Part shown: positions 25,608 to 33,579 of the stretch, piece by piece
Position numbering within the stretch: the stretch's first letter is position 1
Layout: each line of letters starts with the position of its first letter
Assembly: GCF_014637345.1 (NCBI RefSeq)
Contig: NZ_BMEX01000018.1
Span: 1-40,896, forward strand
Length of the DNA stretch: 40,896 bases
Source: Kroppenstedtia guangzhouensis
GTDB taxonomy: Bacteria > Bacillota > Bacilli > Thermoactinomycetales > DSM-45169
Direction: 5' to 3'
Position numbers and translations under genes: made by a program
Notes under the pieces: generated by a model
What the model saw: the letters and a program-made list of their open reading frames with translations, nothing else
Databases searched by the model: none
What the model was told of the DNA's origin: nothing

Positions 25608-26465
25608 ATGAACAGCCATGAGGGGTTGCAAGATACAATGGAAAACAAATCCATGCCGATGACATCCATTACAAGCGGGATGGGACAGGAGGTACTTCCT
25701 GATCTTTACTGTTTTACGGATCAGATTGTAAATGTGGTTTTGGTAGGAAACCCGGACCAAGAAGATCACTGGGTTTTGGTCGACACGGGAATGCCCGAGA
25801 CAGCCAATCGCATTGTGGCTGTTGCAGAGAAACGGTTTGGTGAAAACAGCAAACCTCAAGCGATTATTCTGACACACGGCCATTTTGACCATGTGGGAGC
25901 AGTGGTTGACTTGGTTGAAAAATGGGAAGTTCCAGTTTATGCCCATGAGGCTGAACTTCCCTTTTTAACCGGAAAGTTAAGTTATCCGGAGCCCGATGGG
26001 TCCGTTGAAGGGGGACTTGTGGCTAAAATGTCCCCCATGTTCCCCAATGAACCGGTAAATTTGGGAACCCATGTAGCTGTACTCCCCGCTGACGGCAGTA
26101 TCCCTCACATGCAAGGTTGGCGATGGATTCATACACCTGGACATGCACCCGGACACATCTCTCTGTTCAGGGACCAAGACCGTTCACTCATTGCGGGAGA
26201 TGCATTTATCACTGTGAAACAAGACTCGCTTTATAAAGTGACGACACAAGAGAAGGAAATCAACGGTCCGCCGAGGTATTTAACCACCGATTGGGACGCG
26301 GCAAGGGAATCTGTCAAAAAACTGGCGGCTTTGAAACCCACTGTTGCCGTAACCGGCCATGGGCAACCCGTGTCCGGAAAAGAGCTGACAACAGGTCTGA
26401 ATCAATTGGTGAGGGAATTTGACAGCAGAGCCATTCCCGATTATGGACGTTATGTGAAACACTGA
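25608..26465 (+). CDS. MBL-fold metallo-hydrolase
   Basis: 285 residues. The zinc motif HGHFDH is at residues 90-95, preceded by VLVDTGMP, followed by a TPGHAPGHISL His and a LIAGDAF Asp, with a late GHGQPVSG His. This is the full metal-ligand set of metallo-beta-lactamase-fold hydrolases of the YqjP/glyoxalase II-like kind. The substrate is unknown. ATG 25608 lies 9 bases after GAGG; an ATG two codons upstream is too close to that site. Confidence 0.88.
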   Translation: MNSHEGLQDTMENKSMPMTSITSGMGQEVLPDLYCFTDQIVNVVLVGNPDQEDHWVLVDTGMPETANRIVAVAEKRFGENSKPQAIILTHGHFDHVGAVVDLVEKWEVPVYAHEAELPFLTGKLSYPEPDGSVEGGLVAKMSPMFPNEPVNLGTHVAVLPADGSIPHMQGWRWIHTPGHAPGHISLFRDQDRSLIAGDAFITVKQDSLYKVTTQEKEINGPPRYLTTDWDAARESVKKLAALKPTVAVTGHGQPVSGKELTTGLNQLVREFDSRAIPDYGRYVKH

Positions 26466-26532
26466 CGACTGCGGTTTTAAGCCGGAAGGGTCCCAACCGG
26501 AAGATTCCCATCATCCGGAGTAAATCATACCT

Positions 26533-26555
26533 AAAAAGCCATCTGACAAGATGGC
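26533..26555 (-). terminator. Terminator after the DUF2935-like gene
   Basis: Stem GCCATCT/AGATGGC (26538-26555) followed on the reverse strand by TTTTT. Between it and 26706 no gene is recognised in any frame. Confidence 0.75.
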
Positions 26556-26706
26556 CCTAAAGCACTGAGGCCGGTAAAACCCCATTTTATATGGCGCTGA
26601 TGTCTGTACCTTCACAGGCGTCAATTTGTTTCGTTTGGTAAGTTCGCTGCTTTGAGCCACTTTTCGCTGATGGACGTATTCCTTCTCCCTGGGTGCCTTA
26701 TATGGC

Positions 26707-27135
26707 TTAACTGCGATCGCTATATAAAACGGCTCGTGCAATGCCGATAAAGTATTCTGATTCCCTGATGATGTGATCAAGTATGGTTTTGGCTGTCATA
26801 TTATCTTTTGCTGCTGAACTATGAGTTTTAATCTGACGGATCAGTTCAATAAATTTCATGCTCTCATCCAGACTGAACGTAACAAGTTGGATCACTTGAG
26901 TTTGAAGCTGTTTATAGACATATTGGCTACGATTCACCGATTCCACAAAGCTGACAGCTTTTTGATGGGTCTCCGACAGAGATTGCTCCCATTTCTTCAA
27001 GATATCCACATATTCTTGCTCTAAATTATCAAGAGCCTCTCGAATAACTACGGTGTGCTCTTCCTCTTGCAATTTCCAGAATTCCACCTCATCCAAGATT
27101 CGTAACGGCATCTGCTGACCATAGTAAAATTGCAT
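26707..27135 (-). CDS. DUF2935-like helical protein
   Basis: 142 residues, predicted all-helical. The stretch LDEVEFWKLQEEEHTVVIRE with conserved Glu and His resembles the ferritin-like DUF2935 proteins of Bacillus, which may bind metal through such residues. The start is ATG 27135, 6 bases after GGGAGG; a longer in-frame start lacks a ribosome site. It is a single gene with its own terminator, and the function is unknown. Confidence 0.65.
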   Translation of the reverse strand: MQFYYGQQMPLRILDEVEFWKLQEEEHTVVIREALDNLEQEYVDILKKWEQSLSETHQKAVSFVESVNRSQYVYKQLQTQVIQLVTFSLDESMKFIELIRQIKTHSSAAKDNMTAKTILDHIIRESEYFIGIARAVLYSDRS

Positions 27136-27246
27136 ATTGATCCTCCCTGTTCTCAAATATCTTCCCTTCAACTATATGGGAAAAAGGGGAGGGGTATGCG
27201 GATCCACTTGTAATTGATTCGGCACAACCGCGCTCAAAACACACAT

Positions 27247-27272
27247 AAAAAAGGGCTCCAGTTCACTGGAGC
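27247..27272 (-). terminator. Terminator of tRNA-Leu
   Basis: Stem GCTCCAG/CTGGAGC with loop TTCA (27255-27272), then a T-tract on the reverse strand (27247-27252). Confidence 0.85.
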
Positions 27273-27288
27273 TCTCGATATGATTTGA

Positions 27289-27373
27289 TGGTGCCGAAGG
27301 TGGGAGTCGAACCCACACTCCCGGAGGAACACGATTTTGAGTCGTGCGCGTCTGCCAATTCCGCCACTTCGGC
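27289..27373 (-). tRNA. tRNA-Leu (CAA), CCA encoded
   Basis: 85 bases, class II with a long variable arm. Acceptor GCCGAAG/CTTCGGC, anticodon stem CACGA/TCGTG with loop CTCAAAA giving anticodon CAA, T-loop GGTTCGACTCC and CCA at 27289-27291. It reads UUG codons. Confidence 0.96.
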
Positions 27374-27453
27374 TCGTTTCGTTGTTATGATGTTGATTCC
27401 ATCTTTCATATATTGTTCACAGTACGAGTGGTGTCTCATCAGAGACATTTTTT

Positions 27454-27482
27454 ATTATATAACGCAACGAAGCCAGTGTCAA
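27454..27482 (-). promoter_or_regulatory. Consensus SigA promoter of tRNA-Leu
   Basis: Reverse strand TTGACA (27477-27482), exactly 17 bases, TATAAT (27454-27459): both hexamers and the spacing match the consensus. Confidence 0.9.
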
Positions 27483-27911
27483 CAAAAAAAATGACATTCG
27501 ACTCGTTTTCGATATTCAAATACTAAGATGCCTGTGAAACTCCCATTTTTTCTTCAGTTCGGAGCTTGCTGCAATATCCGTGGTTCATCTTTATGGGATC
27601 AGGGTGCCCATGGAACTAGAAAAAAGCACGTTTACAGGGAGGATTGGAATTCACATGGAGTGATTTTGGCAGTTCAAAAAGGGCATGTGAAAACCACTCA
27701 ACCGAACCGGTTCGGCATCAATTTACAACGCTGTTCCTTTCCAAACTGGAGAAAGATTCGGTCAGGGCAGATCTCGACAGGTTTCAATCGCCACAGACCT
27801 CCTTTCGAAAAAGGCGTGGTTCTATCACCTATTTCTTGGTGAGGAAATCACAAATTTGTAGATCCATTTATATATTATAGCATCAGGAGAGAAAGGAGTT
27901 GATTCCCCGCA
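27483..27911. other. Gene-poor stretch with possible decayed coding sequence
   Basis: No intact gene is seen. Protein-like segments occur in different forward frames, for example FLSKLEKDSVRADLDRFQ (about 27746-27790) and then KAWFYHLFLGEEITNL (about 27807-27859), as if a gene had suffered frameshifts. The upstream region of the following spore-like gene cluster (AT-rich, 27860-27890) is also here. Confidence 0.3.
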
Positions 27912-28307
27912 ATGTCCCAACAGATGCCCCCACCCAAGTTGGATAGTAAACAGATGGAACAGGTTTCCCGCCAACTTGAAGACCACATCCGGAAACAGAT
28001 CTATGACGCAATCAATGATTTCTTAAATGAAGATCCTCTTTCCAACTCATCAGCCAATCAACTCAACCAAAAGGGTTCCGATGCCCAACCGAAACAGCAA
28101 CAAAAAGGGACTGAACCGATCGAAAATATGTTTCACAGCCTCGCCAATTTCCTGAATAATACCGTCCGTTTCAGCATGAACACACTCAACCAACAAAAGA
28201 AACAGCTGCTCCGGCAAGCCCAACAGCAAATGCAGATGAATCAGCACCCTTCCAATCCTCCTCCTTCTAACAACAAAATTCCTTCCAACCGAGAAAGAAA
28301 CGGGTAA
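27912..28307 (+). CDS. Gln/Asn-rich small protein, putative spore-surface protein
   Basis: 131 residues, very rich in Gln, Asn, Pro and Ser, with a helical start (QVSRQLEDHIRKQIYDAIND) and a C-terminal low-complexity tail. No signal peptide or membrane segment. I do not recognise a named family. Composition and its two small neighbours suggest a spore coat or surface set, which is inference. ATG start with GAAAGGAG about 12 bases upstream, a rather long spacing. Confidence 0.6.
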   Translation: MSQQMPPPKLDSKQMEQVSRQLEDHIRKQIYDAINDFLNEDPLSNSSANQLNQKGSDAQPKQQQKGTEPIENMFHSLANFLNNTVRFSMNTLNQQKKQLLRQAQQQMQMNQHPSNPPPSNNKIPSNRERNG

Positions 28308-28384
28308 CTTTGGTTCTCTTCAATCACAGCTGTCTGAAGAGCCTCCGCTCTCTGTTCGATCCTGATTGATAAGGAGGTAATGGT

Positions 28385-28657
28385 ATGGATCAAAAGCTGA
28401 CCCGGAAACAGGTCAACCAACTGGCGACTCAGTTGGAAACCCAACTTCGCAGCAACTTGGAACCCAATGTTCAACAGGTCCTTCGCTCCGCCCAAATCAA
28501 TCCCGGAACCTTGATTGGAAATTTGTTGACCAATATCAACGGCCTGTTGACGGGTGTGGGAACCCTGGTTACACAGCTACTGAATGATCTGATCACCACA
28601 ACACCGGAAAATTCACCCACCCCAACTACCGCAAACTCCCAATCTCAACAAAAATAA
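28385..28657 (+). CDS. Small helical protein, putative spore-surface protein
   Basis: 90 residues. The first 35 (KLTRKQVNQLATQLETQLRS and following) resemble the N-terminal helix of the preceding gene product; then comes a hydrophobic Gly/Leu/Thr segment (about 42-72, NGLLTGVGTLVTQLLNDLI) and a Thr/Pro/Gln tail. AAGGAGG lies 7 bases before the ATG. It is 77 bases after the previous gene and 40 before the next, so one transcript is likely. Function unknown. Confidence 0.65.
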   Translation: MDQKLTRKQVNQLATQLETQLRSNLEPNVQQVLRSAQINPGTLIGNLLTNINGLLTGVGTLVTQLLNDLITTTPENSPTPTTANSQSQQK

Positions 28658-28697
28658 TCTTCGCCCATTTTAAAAATGTTTAAAAGGAGTGGCCTAA

Positions 28698-28919
28698 ATG
28701 AACTGCTGGTGCATCAAAAAGAAAAAGAGAAGAAGAAGAAGAGCAAATATTCGTGTGAGAAGAGAAAGGTTTGGCGCTGCCGCAAATACGATTAACCGTG
28801 CGAACACCCGGAACACTGCCGGATTGATCAACGTCATCGTTCAGGTTCCGATCCAAATCGGTTCCGACAGCAGCAACTTGGTGGGTAGCGACGACAACGC
28901 CGTCAGCCAAGGCATTTAA
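28698..28919 (+). CDS. Small basic protein with Arg-rich head, putative spore protein
   Basis: 73 residues. It starts with two Cys (NCWCI) and a run of Lys/Arg (KKKKRRRRR), continues with RVRRERFGAA, and ends in a neutral part with VQVPIQIGSDSSNLVGSD. Basic, Cys-bearing heads of this sort occur in some spore coat or core proteins, but I do not recognise the family. AAAAGGAG lies upstream of the ATG. It is last in the three-gene set, followed by a strong terminator. Confidence 0.65.
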   Translation: MNCWCIKKKKRRRRRANIRVRRERFGAAANTINRANTRNTAGLINVIVQVPIQIGSDSSNLVGSDDNAVSQGI

Positions 28920-28933
28920 CCATCTTGTTTACC

Positions 28934-28975
28934 GGTCCAGCGTGCCAACAATTAGTTGGTACACTGGACCTTTTT
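28934..28975 (+). terminator. Terminator of the three-gene spore-like set
   Basis: GGTCCAG-C-GTGCCAAC pairs with GTTGGTAC-A-CTGGACC (28934-28970), followed by TTTTT. Confidence 0.9.
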
Positions 28976-29011
28976 GTATGTTATCAGAAGTGTGACTAAC
29001 AGAAAATGGAC

Positions 29012-29086
29012 GTCGAGTGCCGGCGAAGCGAACCGGGCGAGACTTGTGCCCTATGGGTGCAACTCGTGTGACAGAACACGATTTTT
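29012..29086 (+). ncRNA. Candidate structured small RNA
   Basis: Three consecutive hairpins fit in 75 bases: GTC...GAC enclosing CCGG/CCGG (29012-29043), TTGTGCCC-TAT-GGGTGCAA (29044-29062), and TCGTGT-GACAGA-ACACGA (29064-29081) followed by TTTTT. The last is a terminator preceded by no open reading frame, so the terminated transcript would be non-coding. I could not match it to a known riboswitch or RNA family. Its promoter is not evident. Confidence 0.45.
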
Positions 29087-29233
29087 CCACCTAAAATAGG
29101 ACGAATCAATACAAACGGTACAATATAGCAAAACCTTTTCTCCATGTTTTCTTACGTGCATGAAATGAATCCTTCTCAGACAACCTAAGAAGCAAAGTTT
29201 GTGTCCCACCTTTTGGATCGAGGAGCGATGGTT

Positions 29234-29593
29234 TTGGAGAAACGAAAGTATTATGTTGCGCTAAACTCGGGAGAAGTTATGGGAGAGATCCTGCAACAAC
29301 CCACAGATACCAGCTACGCCTTTGAAATTGAAGCGACTGAAAGCGACGTCCGCAAACTGAATTCCCTCCTCGGCAGTCTGACCACCAAAGATATGGAAAC
29401 CTTTTGGAATGCTCATATCCCATTTCTCTACTATAACGAATCAGGGGAGAACGAAGGGTATGATCAAATCTACCACCAAATTTATGAAATGGTGTATCAA
29501 CTGGGAACTCCTGATACCAAAAAACAGATCGAGCAACTCGGACTGCTTCAGATGGGGCAGGACAGTTGGGATGCCGAGGGTCCCGTTTATTGA
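29234..29593 (+). CDS. Conserved hypothetical protein of Bacilli
   Basis: 119 residues from a TTG at 29234, which lies 8 bases after GAGGAG; an ATG two codons earlier is only 2 bases from that site. The sequence begins EKRKYYVALNSGEV, has an acidic middle (FEIEATESDVRKL) and ends near PDTKKQIEQLGLL. Proteins with this pattern are common in Bacilli and carry no assigned function. A bidirectional terminator follows. Confidence 0.7.
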   Translation: MEKRKYYVALNSGEVMGEILQQPTDTSYAFEIEATESDVRKLNSLLGSLTTKDMETFWNAHIPFLYYNESGENEGYDQIYHQIYEMVYQLGTPDTKKQIEQLGLLQMGQDSWDAEGPVY

Positions 29594-29595
29594 GA

Positions 29596-29624
29596 AAAGC
29601 CGGGACTGGATATATCCCGGCTTT
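29596..29624. terminator. Bidirectional terminator closing the paa operon
   Basis: Ten-bp stem AAAGCCGGGA/TCCCGGCTTT lies between the hypothetical gene and the last gene of the reverse phenylacetate operon. Confidence 0.85.
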
Positions 29625-29626
29625 CT

Positions 29627-30019
29627 CTACTCCATCTGCTTGATCCGATCTAAAATCCTTTGTTTGGGCAGGATGGTCTGAACAAAGGTACCTGTTCCGA
29701 CCAGGGATTTATCATGTTCCGCCCGGACAAGACAAACCACTTTGGAAGGCTTCACCTCACTGGCTTCTGCTGTGAAGGTGACTTCCTTGCCCACGGGAGC
29801 GGGCGCTCGGTGTTGGACAAAGATCCCACTACCTACCCCCTCCTCCCCATCCTCCAGGAAAGGAAGGATCACCTTGCGTCCCACCCATTCCATATAGTAG
29901 ATCATGGAAACCGTGGACAAGGTGGGATGCACTGCTTTTCCTCCGAAGGAAGCGGTCATTTCGCTGGTCACCGTCACCGTCATCTGTTCCCGTCGTCCCG
30001 GCTTCAGCCCCGGTTTCAT
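29627..30019 (-). CDS. Hotdog-fold thioesterase (FlK-like) in the phenylacetate operon
   Basis: 130 residues. The single hotdog domain includes VHPTLSTVSMIYYMEWVGRK (central helix region) and VGSGIFVQHRAPAPVGKEV, which match the thioesterase family of fluoroacetyl-CoA thioesterase FlK. It is last in the operon, starting 3 bases after the aldehyde dehydrogenase stop. Phenylacetate pathways commonly carry a hotdog thioesterase (PaaI or PaaY) that frees CoA from dead-end ring intermediates. That role here is inferred from position. Confidence 0.8.
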   Translation of the reverse strand: MKPGLKPGRREQMTVTVTSEMTASFGGKAVHPTLSTVSMIYYMEWVGRKVILPFLEDGEEGVGSGIFVQHRAPAPVGKEVTFTAEASEVKPSKVVCLVRAEHDKSLVGTGTFVQTILPKQRILDRIKQME

Positions 30020-30022
30020 CCG

Positions 30023-31528
30023 TCACACTCCAAAGGGATTTAAGGGTTTGGAACCGATGTAAGCGTTGACACTTTTGGTCTCGGTATATAAGTCGAGGGT
30101 TTCCAGCGCCAACTCCCGGCCAAAACCGGATTGTTTATACCCTCCGAAGGGAAGGCCCGGCATGGCCGAAAAGGGATTGTTGATCATCACCGTCCCCGCC
30201 TTCAATTGAGCGGCCACCCGATGCGCCCGGCCGAAGTCCCGGGTCCAAAGGGCGGCGGCCAATCCGTAGATATTGTCGTTGGCTTGACGGATCGCCTCTT
30301 TTTCATCACTAAACTTGATGATAACTACCACCGGGCCGAAGATCTCCTCTTGCGCCACCCGCATATCATTGGTGACATCGACCAACACGGTCGGCAGATA
30401 CCAGTGTCCTTTCTTAAACTCTTCCCCTTCCGGCCTCCCACCGCCACAGACAACCTTGGCTCCCTCTTCCTGAGCCAGTTTGACGTAGGAGTCAATGGTC
30501 TCCCACTGTGCAGCAGAGATCACAGCTCCCACGTGGGTCTCTTTACTGAAAGTGTCACCCAATTTCAGCTTTCTGGTCTTATCGACGAATTTCTCCACAA
30601 AGGCATCATAGATGGATTCATGGACAAACAAACGGGAACGGGCTTCGCAGGACATGCCAGTGTTGTAGTAAATCCCGAAAACGGAACCGTCCACGGCGGC
30701 ATCAAGATCTGCATCGGCAAAGACCAGGTTGGGGGACTTTCCGCCCAGCTCCAAGGTGACCCGTTTCAGGGTGGCTGAGGCCCCTTTCATAATATCTTTT
30801 CCGGTACCGGTCTCCCCGGTGAAGGCCACCTTATCCACCCCCGGATGTTCCACCAAGTAGGCCCCGATCTCCGATCCACTGCCGGTCACCACGTTGAGCA
30901 CACCGGCGGGCACTCCCGCTTCATGGCAAATCTCGGCCAGGGCATAAGCCGTCAACGGAGTCAGGGTAGCCGGTTTCAGGATGATCGTGCATCCGGCAGC
31001 CAAAGCCGGGGCGACCTTCCAGGCGGCCATCATCAAGGGATAGTTCCAGGGAACAATCTGGGCGCATACCCCGACGGGTTCTTTCCGGGTATAGTTCAGG
31101 AACCCGTTGGGGACGGGTTTGGCCTCCCCGGACAGGGTATGAACGGCTCCGGCATACATCTCGAAATCATCGATCGCCTGGTGCACCTGACCCTGGGCGG
31201 CAGAAAGAGATTTGCCGCTGTTCAGCACCTCCAGCCGGACCAAATCCTCAAACCTCTCCCGCATGATGGCCGCCACCCGGTTCAGAATCTGCCCGCGTCG
31301 AAAAGCGGGCCACTTGGCCCATTTGCTTTTTTCCAGGGCGTGTCTGGCGGCAGCCACCGCTCGGTCCACATCTTCTCTGGTCCCCTTAGCCACACGGGCG
31401 ATCACTTCTCCCGTCGCCGGGTTATAAGTGTCGAACCACCCTTTGGACGACGCTTCCACCTGTTCACCGTCGATCAAAAGGCGATATTCCTCTTTCAATA
31501 ACCTAATCTTTTTCTCTTCCTTCAGCAT
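30023..31528 (-). CDS. NAD(P)-dependent aldehyde dehydrogenase
   Basis: 501 residues, full-length ALDH. The Glu motif LELGGKSPNL and the catalytic Cys in NTGMSCEARSR are present, as are PWNYPL and the FGPVVV region. There is no C-terminal hydratase domain, so it is not a fused PaaZ. In the operon it could oxidise the open-chain semialdehyde of ring cleavage, with a separate hydratase elsewhere, or phenylacetaldehyde to phenylacetate. The start is ATG 31528 after GGAGGAGGAAGAGG; upstream in-frame codons lack similarity. It lies 95 bases after the thiolase gene. Confidence 0.88.
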   Translation of the reverse strand: MLKEEKKIRLLKEEYRLLIDGEQVEASSKGWFDTYNPATGEVIARVAKGTREDVDRAVAAARHALEKSKWAKWPAFRRGQILNRVAAIMRERFEDLVRLEVLNSGKSLSAAQGQVHQAIDDFEMYAGAVHTLSGEAKPVPNGFLNYTRKEPVGVCAQIVPWNYPLMMAAWKVAPALAAGCTIILKPATLTPLTAYALAEICHEAGVPAGVLNVVTGSGSEIGAYLVEHPGVDKVAFTGETGTGKDIMKGASATLKRVTLELGGKSPNLVFADADLDAAVDGSVFGIYYNTGMSCEARSRLFVHESIYDAFVEKFVDKTRKLKLGDTFSKETHVGAVISAAQWETIDSYVKLAQEEGAKVVCGGGRPEGEEFKKGHWYLPTVLVDVTNDMRVAQEEIFGPVVVIIKFSDEKEAIRQANDNIYGLAAALWTRDFGRAHRVAAQLKAGTVMINNPFSAMPGLPFGGYKQSGFGRELALETLDLYTETKSVNAYIGSKPLNPFGV

Positions 31529-31623
31529 CCTCTTCCTCCTCCTCTGTTTGGGCGCGATCCGGGGATCGGTCTTTTTTCTCCGGTCCCTCCACTCCCTCTC
31601 CCCGGGTGCTGTCATCTCTTTCT

Positions 31624-32832
31624 CTATGCGTCGATCCGTTCCACCAGCGTGGCGATCCCTTGCCCGACACCGATGCACATCGTAGCCAGGCCGTAGCGGC
31701 CCCGGCACCTTTTCAATTCATGGACCAGCGTGGTCATGATCCGGGCGCCGCTGGCTCCCAGAGGATGACCCAGTGCGATGGCACCGCCGTTGACATTCAC
31801 CTTTTTCGGATCCAAATCCAACTCTCGGATGCAGGCGAGAGCCTGGGCGGCAAAGGCTTCATTCAGCTCCACCCGGTCGATCTCCCCGACGGAGATTCCT
31901 GTCCGCCGGAGCAGCTTCCGGGTGGCGTAAATGGGGCCCAATCCCATCGTGTCGGGGTCACATCCCGAAACGGCAAAGGAGATCACCCGGGCCATCGGGG
32001 TCAGCCCCAATTCCTCCGCCTTTTGACCTTCCATGATCAAAAGTGCCGCCGCCCCATCATTGATGCCGGAGGCGTTCCCCGGAGTGACACTCCCTCCCTC
32101 ACGGAAAGCCGGTTTCAAACCGGACAGTTTCTCCAGAGTGGTGTCCGGACGAAGGTGTTCATCCTTATCCACCGTCAGGGGCTTCCCTTTGCGACGGGAT
32201 ACGGACACCGGGATCACCTCCTCCCGAAAGCGCCCCCCTTCCCAGGCGGCGGCGGCTTTCCGCTGGCTCTCCAGGGCAAAGCCATCCTGCTCCTCCCGGG
32301 TGATCCCGCACCGTTCCGCCACATTTTCTGCCGTCTCCCCCATGGAGATCGGCTGGTGAATCCGGGCCATTCCCGGGTTGACAAAACGCCAGCCCAAGGT
32401 GGTGTCCACTAGGGTATGGTCGCCGCGGGGCAGGGCTTCCTCCGGTTTCAACATCACAAGGGGAGCCCGGGACATGCTTTCCACGCCACCGGCGATAAAG
32501 ATGTCCCCCGCCCCCATCTTCAGCGACGCCACTGCTTGATTGACCGCTTCCAGTCCCGAACCGCAAAGTCGGTTGACAGTGCTGCCCGCCACCTGCCGGG
32601 GCAGCCCGGCTAGCAACAGAGCCATCCGGGCCACATTCCGGTTGTCCTCTCCGGCTTGGTTTGCACAGCCGAAGATCACATCTTCCACGGCGGCGGGATC
32701 CACCCCGGGATTTCTCTCCAGCAGTGCCCGGATGACATGGGCGGCCAGATCATCCGGCCTCACCCCGCTCAACCCACCCCGGTACCGGCCGATCGGAGTG
32801 CGCAGGGCGTCAATGATCACAGCTTCCCCCAC
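31624..32832 (-). CDS. paaJ: Acetyl-CoA acyltransferase / 3-oxoadipyl-CoA thiolase
   Basis: 402 residues. Nucleophile Cys90 in [11 protein letters not shown], the NEAFAAQ motif, [16 protein letters not shown] with the catalytic His, and CIGVGQG with the second Cys mark a degradative thiolase. In this operon it should cleave 3-oxo-5,6-dehydrosuberyl-CoA and 3-oxoadipyl-CoA to acetyl-CoA plus the shortened or succinyl-CoA product. GTG start, 3 bases after the preceding stop with GAGAGGGG upstream. The symbol is by operon context. Confidence 0.88.
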   Translation of the reverse strand: MGEAVIIDALRTPIGRYRGGLSGVRPDDLAAHVIRALLERNPGVDPAAVEDVIFGCANQAGEDNRNVARMALLLAGLPRQVAGSTVNRLCGSGLEAVNQAVASLKMGAGDIFIAGGVESMSRAPLVMLKPEEALPRGDHTLVDTTLGWRFVNPGMARIHQPISMGETAENVAERCGITREEQDGFALESQRKAAAAWEGGRFREEVIPVSVSRRKGKPLTVDKDEHLRPDTTLEKLSGLKPAFREGGSVTPGNASGINDGAAALLIMEGQKAEELGLTPMARVISFAVSGCDPDTMGLGPIYATRKLLRRTGISVGEIDRVELNEAFAAQALACIRELDLDPKKVNVNGGAIALGHPLGASGARIMTTLVHELKRCRGRYGLATMCIGVGQGIATLVERIDA

Positions 32833-32835
32833 GAT

Positions 32836-33579
32836 TTATCCCCTCTCCCCCGCCATTTCGTAACGATAAAACCCCCGACCCGCGGCCCGTCCCAGCCGAC
32901 CGGCATACACCATGCGCCGGAGCAGGGGAGCAGGCCGGTAACGGTCGTCTCCCAGCTCAGTATAAAGACCGGTCAAAATCCACAGGATTTGATCCACTCC
33001 CACCCGATCGGCCCACTCCAAGGGGCCGTGGGGATGGTTGGTCCCTTTTTTCATCGCCATATCGATATCCTCCGCCGTGGCCGCCTTCTCCGTCAGCACA
33101 AAAGCGGCCTCATTCACCATCAGGGCCAGGGTGCGCGGAAACACCAGGCCCGGCTCATCCTCCAGGATCTCCACCCGCTTGTTCCAACGCTCCCACCAGC
33201 GCACCCGCCCTTCCCAGCCGGGATCTTCCTCCGCCTGCAGGGGGCGGCTCACCTCCACCACGTTCATGGTCGGCAACAACAATGGGGAAAATCCGGCCAC
33301 CCGCTCCGGCCGGTTCAGCCAAGAAGCGATCCGGGTGCAGCCCACATGGAGGGCTGAGGTGAAAATGGGGGTATCCGGGGAAACTGATTTTTCCGCCTGA
33401 ATCAACCCCTTCCGCTTCCGGTCGACGGATCCGGCGAGCACATCGATGACGGCGGTCACTCCCTCACATGGATTCCCTCCCGCCTCCTGTGAGATCACCT
33501 CTGCACCCCACTCCCGGAAACAGGCGGCCGCCTCCCGGGCCAGCGGGCCGTCTCCCACCAGCAACACCTTATCCGTCAT
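32836..33579 (-). CDS. PaaH C-terminal half: RFF-like plus 3HCDH domain
   Basis: 247 residues. The N-terminal part (VLLVGDGPLAREAAACFREW) looks like a reduced Rossmann fold without the full NAD motif, and the C-terminal part (about 150-245, from PRTLALMVNEAAFVL to AAGRGFYRYE) is a 3-hydroxyacyl-CoA dehydrogenase C-terminal domain. E. coli PaaH (about 475 residues) has this same order after its first half. ATG 33579 overlaps the upstream gene by 11 bases. Together the two genes would make a split PaaH. Alone it lacks the catalytic Rossmann domain. Confidence 0.75.
   Translation of the reverse strand: MTDKVLLVGDGPLAREAAACFREWGAEVISQEAGGNPCEGVTAVIDVLAGSVDRKRKGLIQAEKSVSPDTPIFTSALHVGCTRIASWLNRPERVAGFSPLLLPTMNVVEVSRPLQAEEDPGWEGRVRWWERWNKRVEILEDEPGLVFPRTLALMVNEAAFVLTEKAATAEDIDMAMKKGTNHPHGPLEWADRVGVDQILWILTGLYTELGDDRYRPAPLLRRMVYAGRLGRAAGRGFYRYEMAGERG

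Noticed and set aside
26511-26780. Reverse frame of 89 codons overlapping the end of the DUF2935-like gene
   Set aside because: It crosses the terminator hairpin, overlaps a better gene in another frame and has no ribosome site or motif.
27528-27842. Forward frame of 104 codons after the tRNA-Leu promoter
   Set aside because: No ribosome site and low-quality composition; the more protein-like segments are in other frames.
29012-29086. Assignment of the structured RNA to a known riboswitch class
   Set aside because: The downstream gene has no metabolic role that would fit, and none of the conserved aptamer blocks I know are present.
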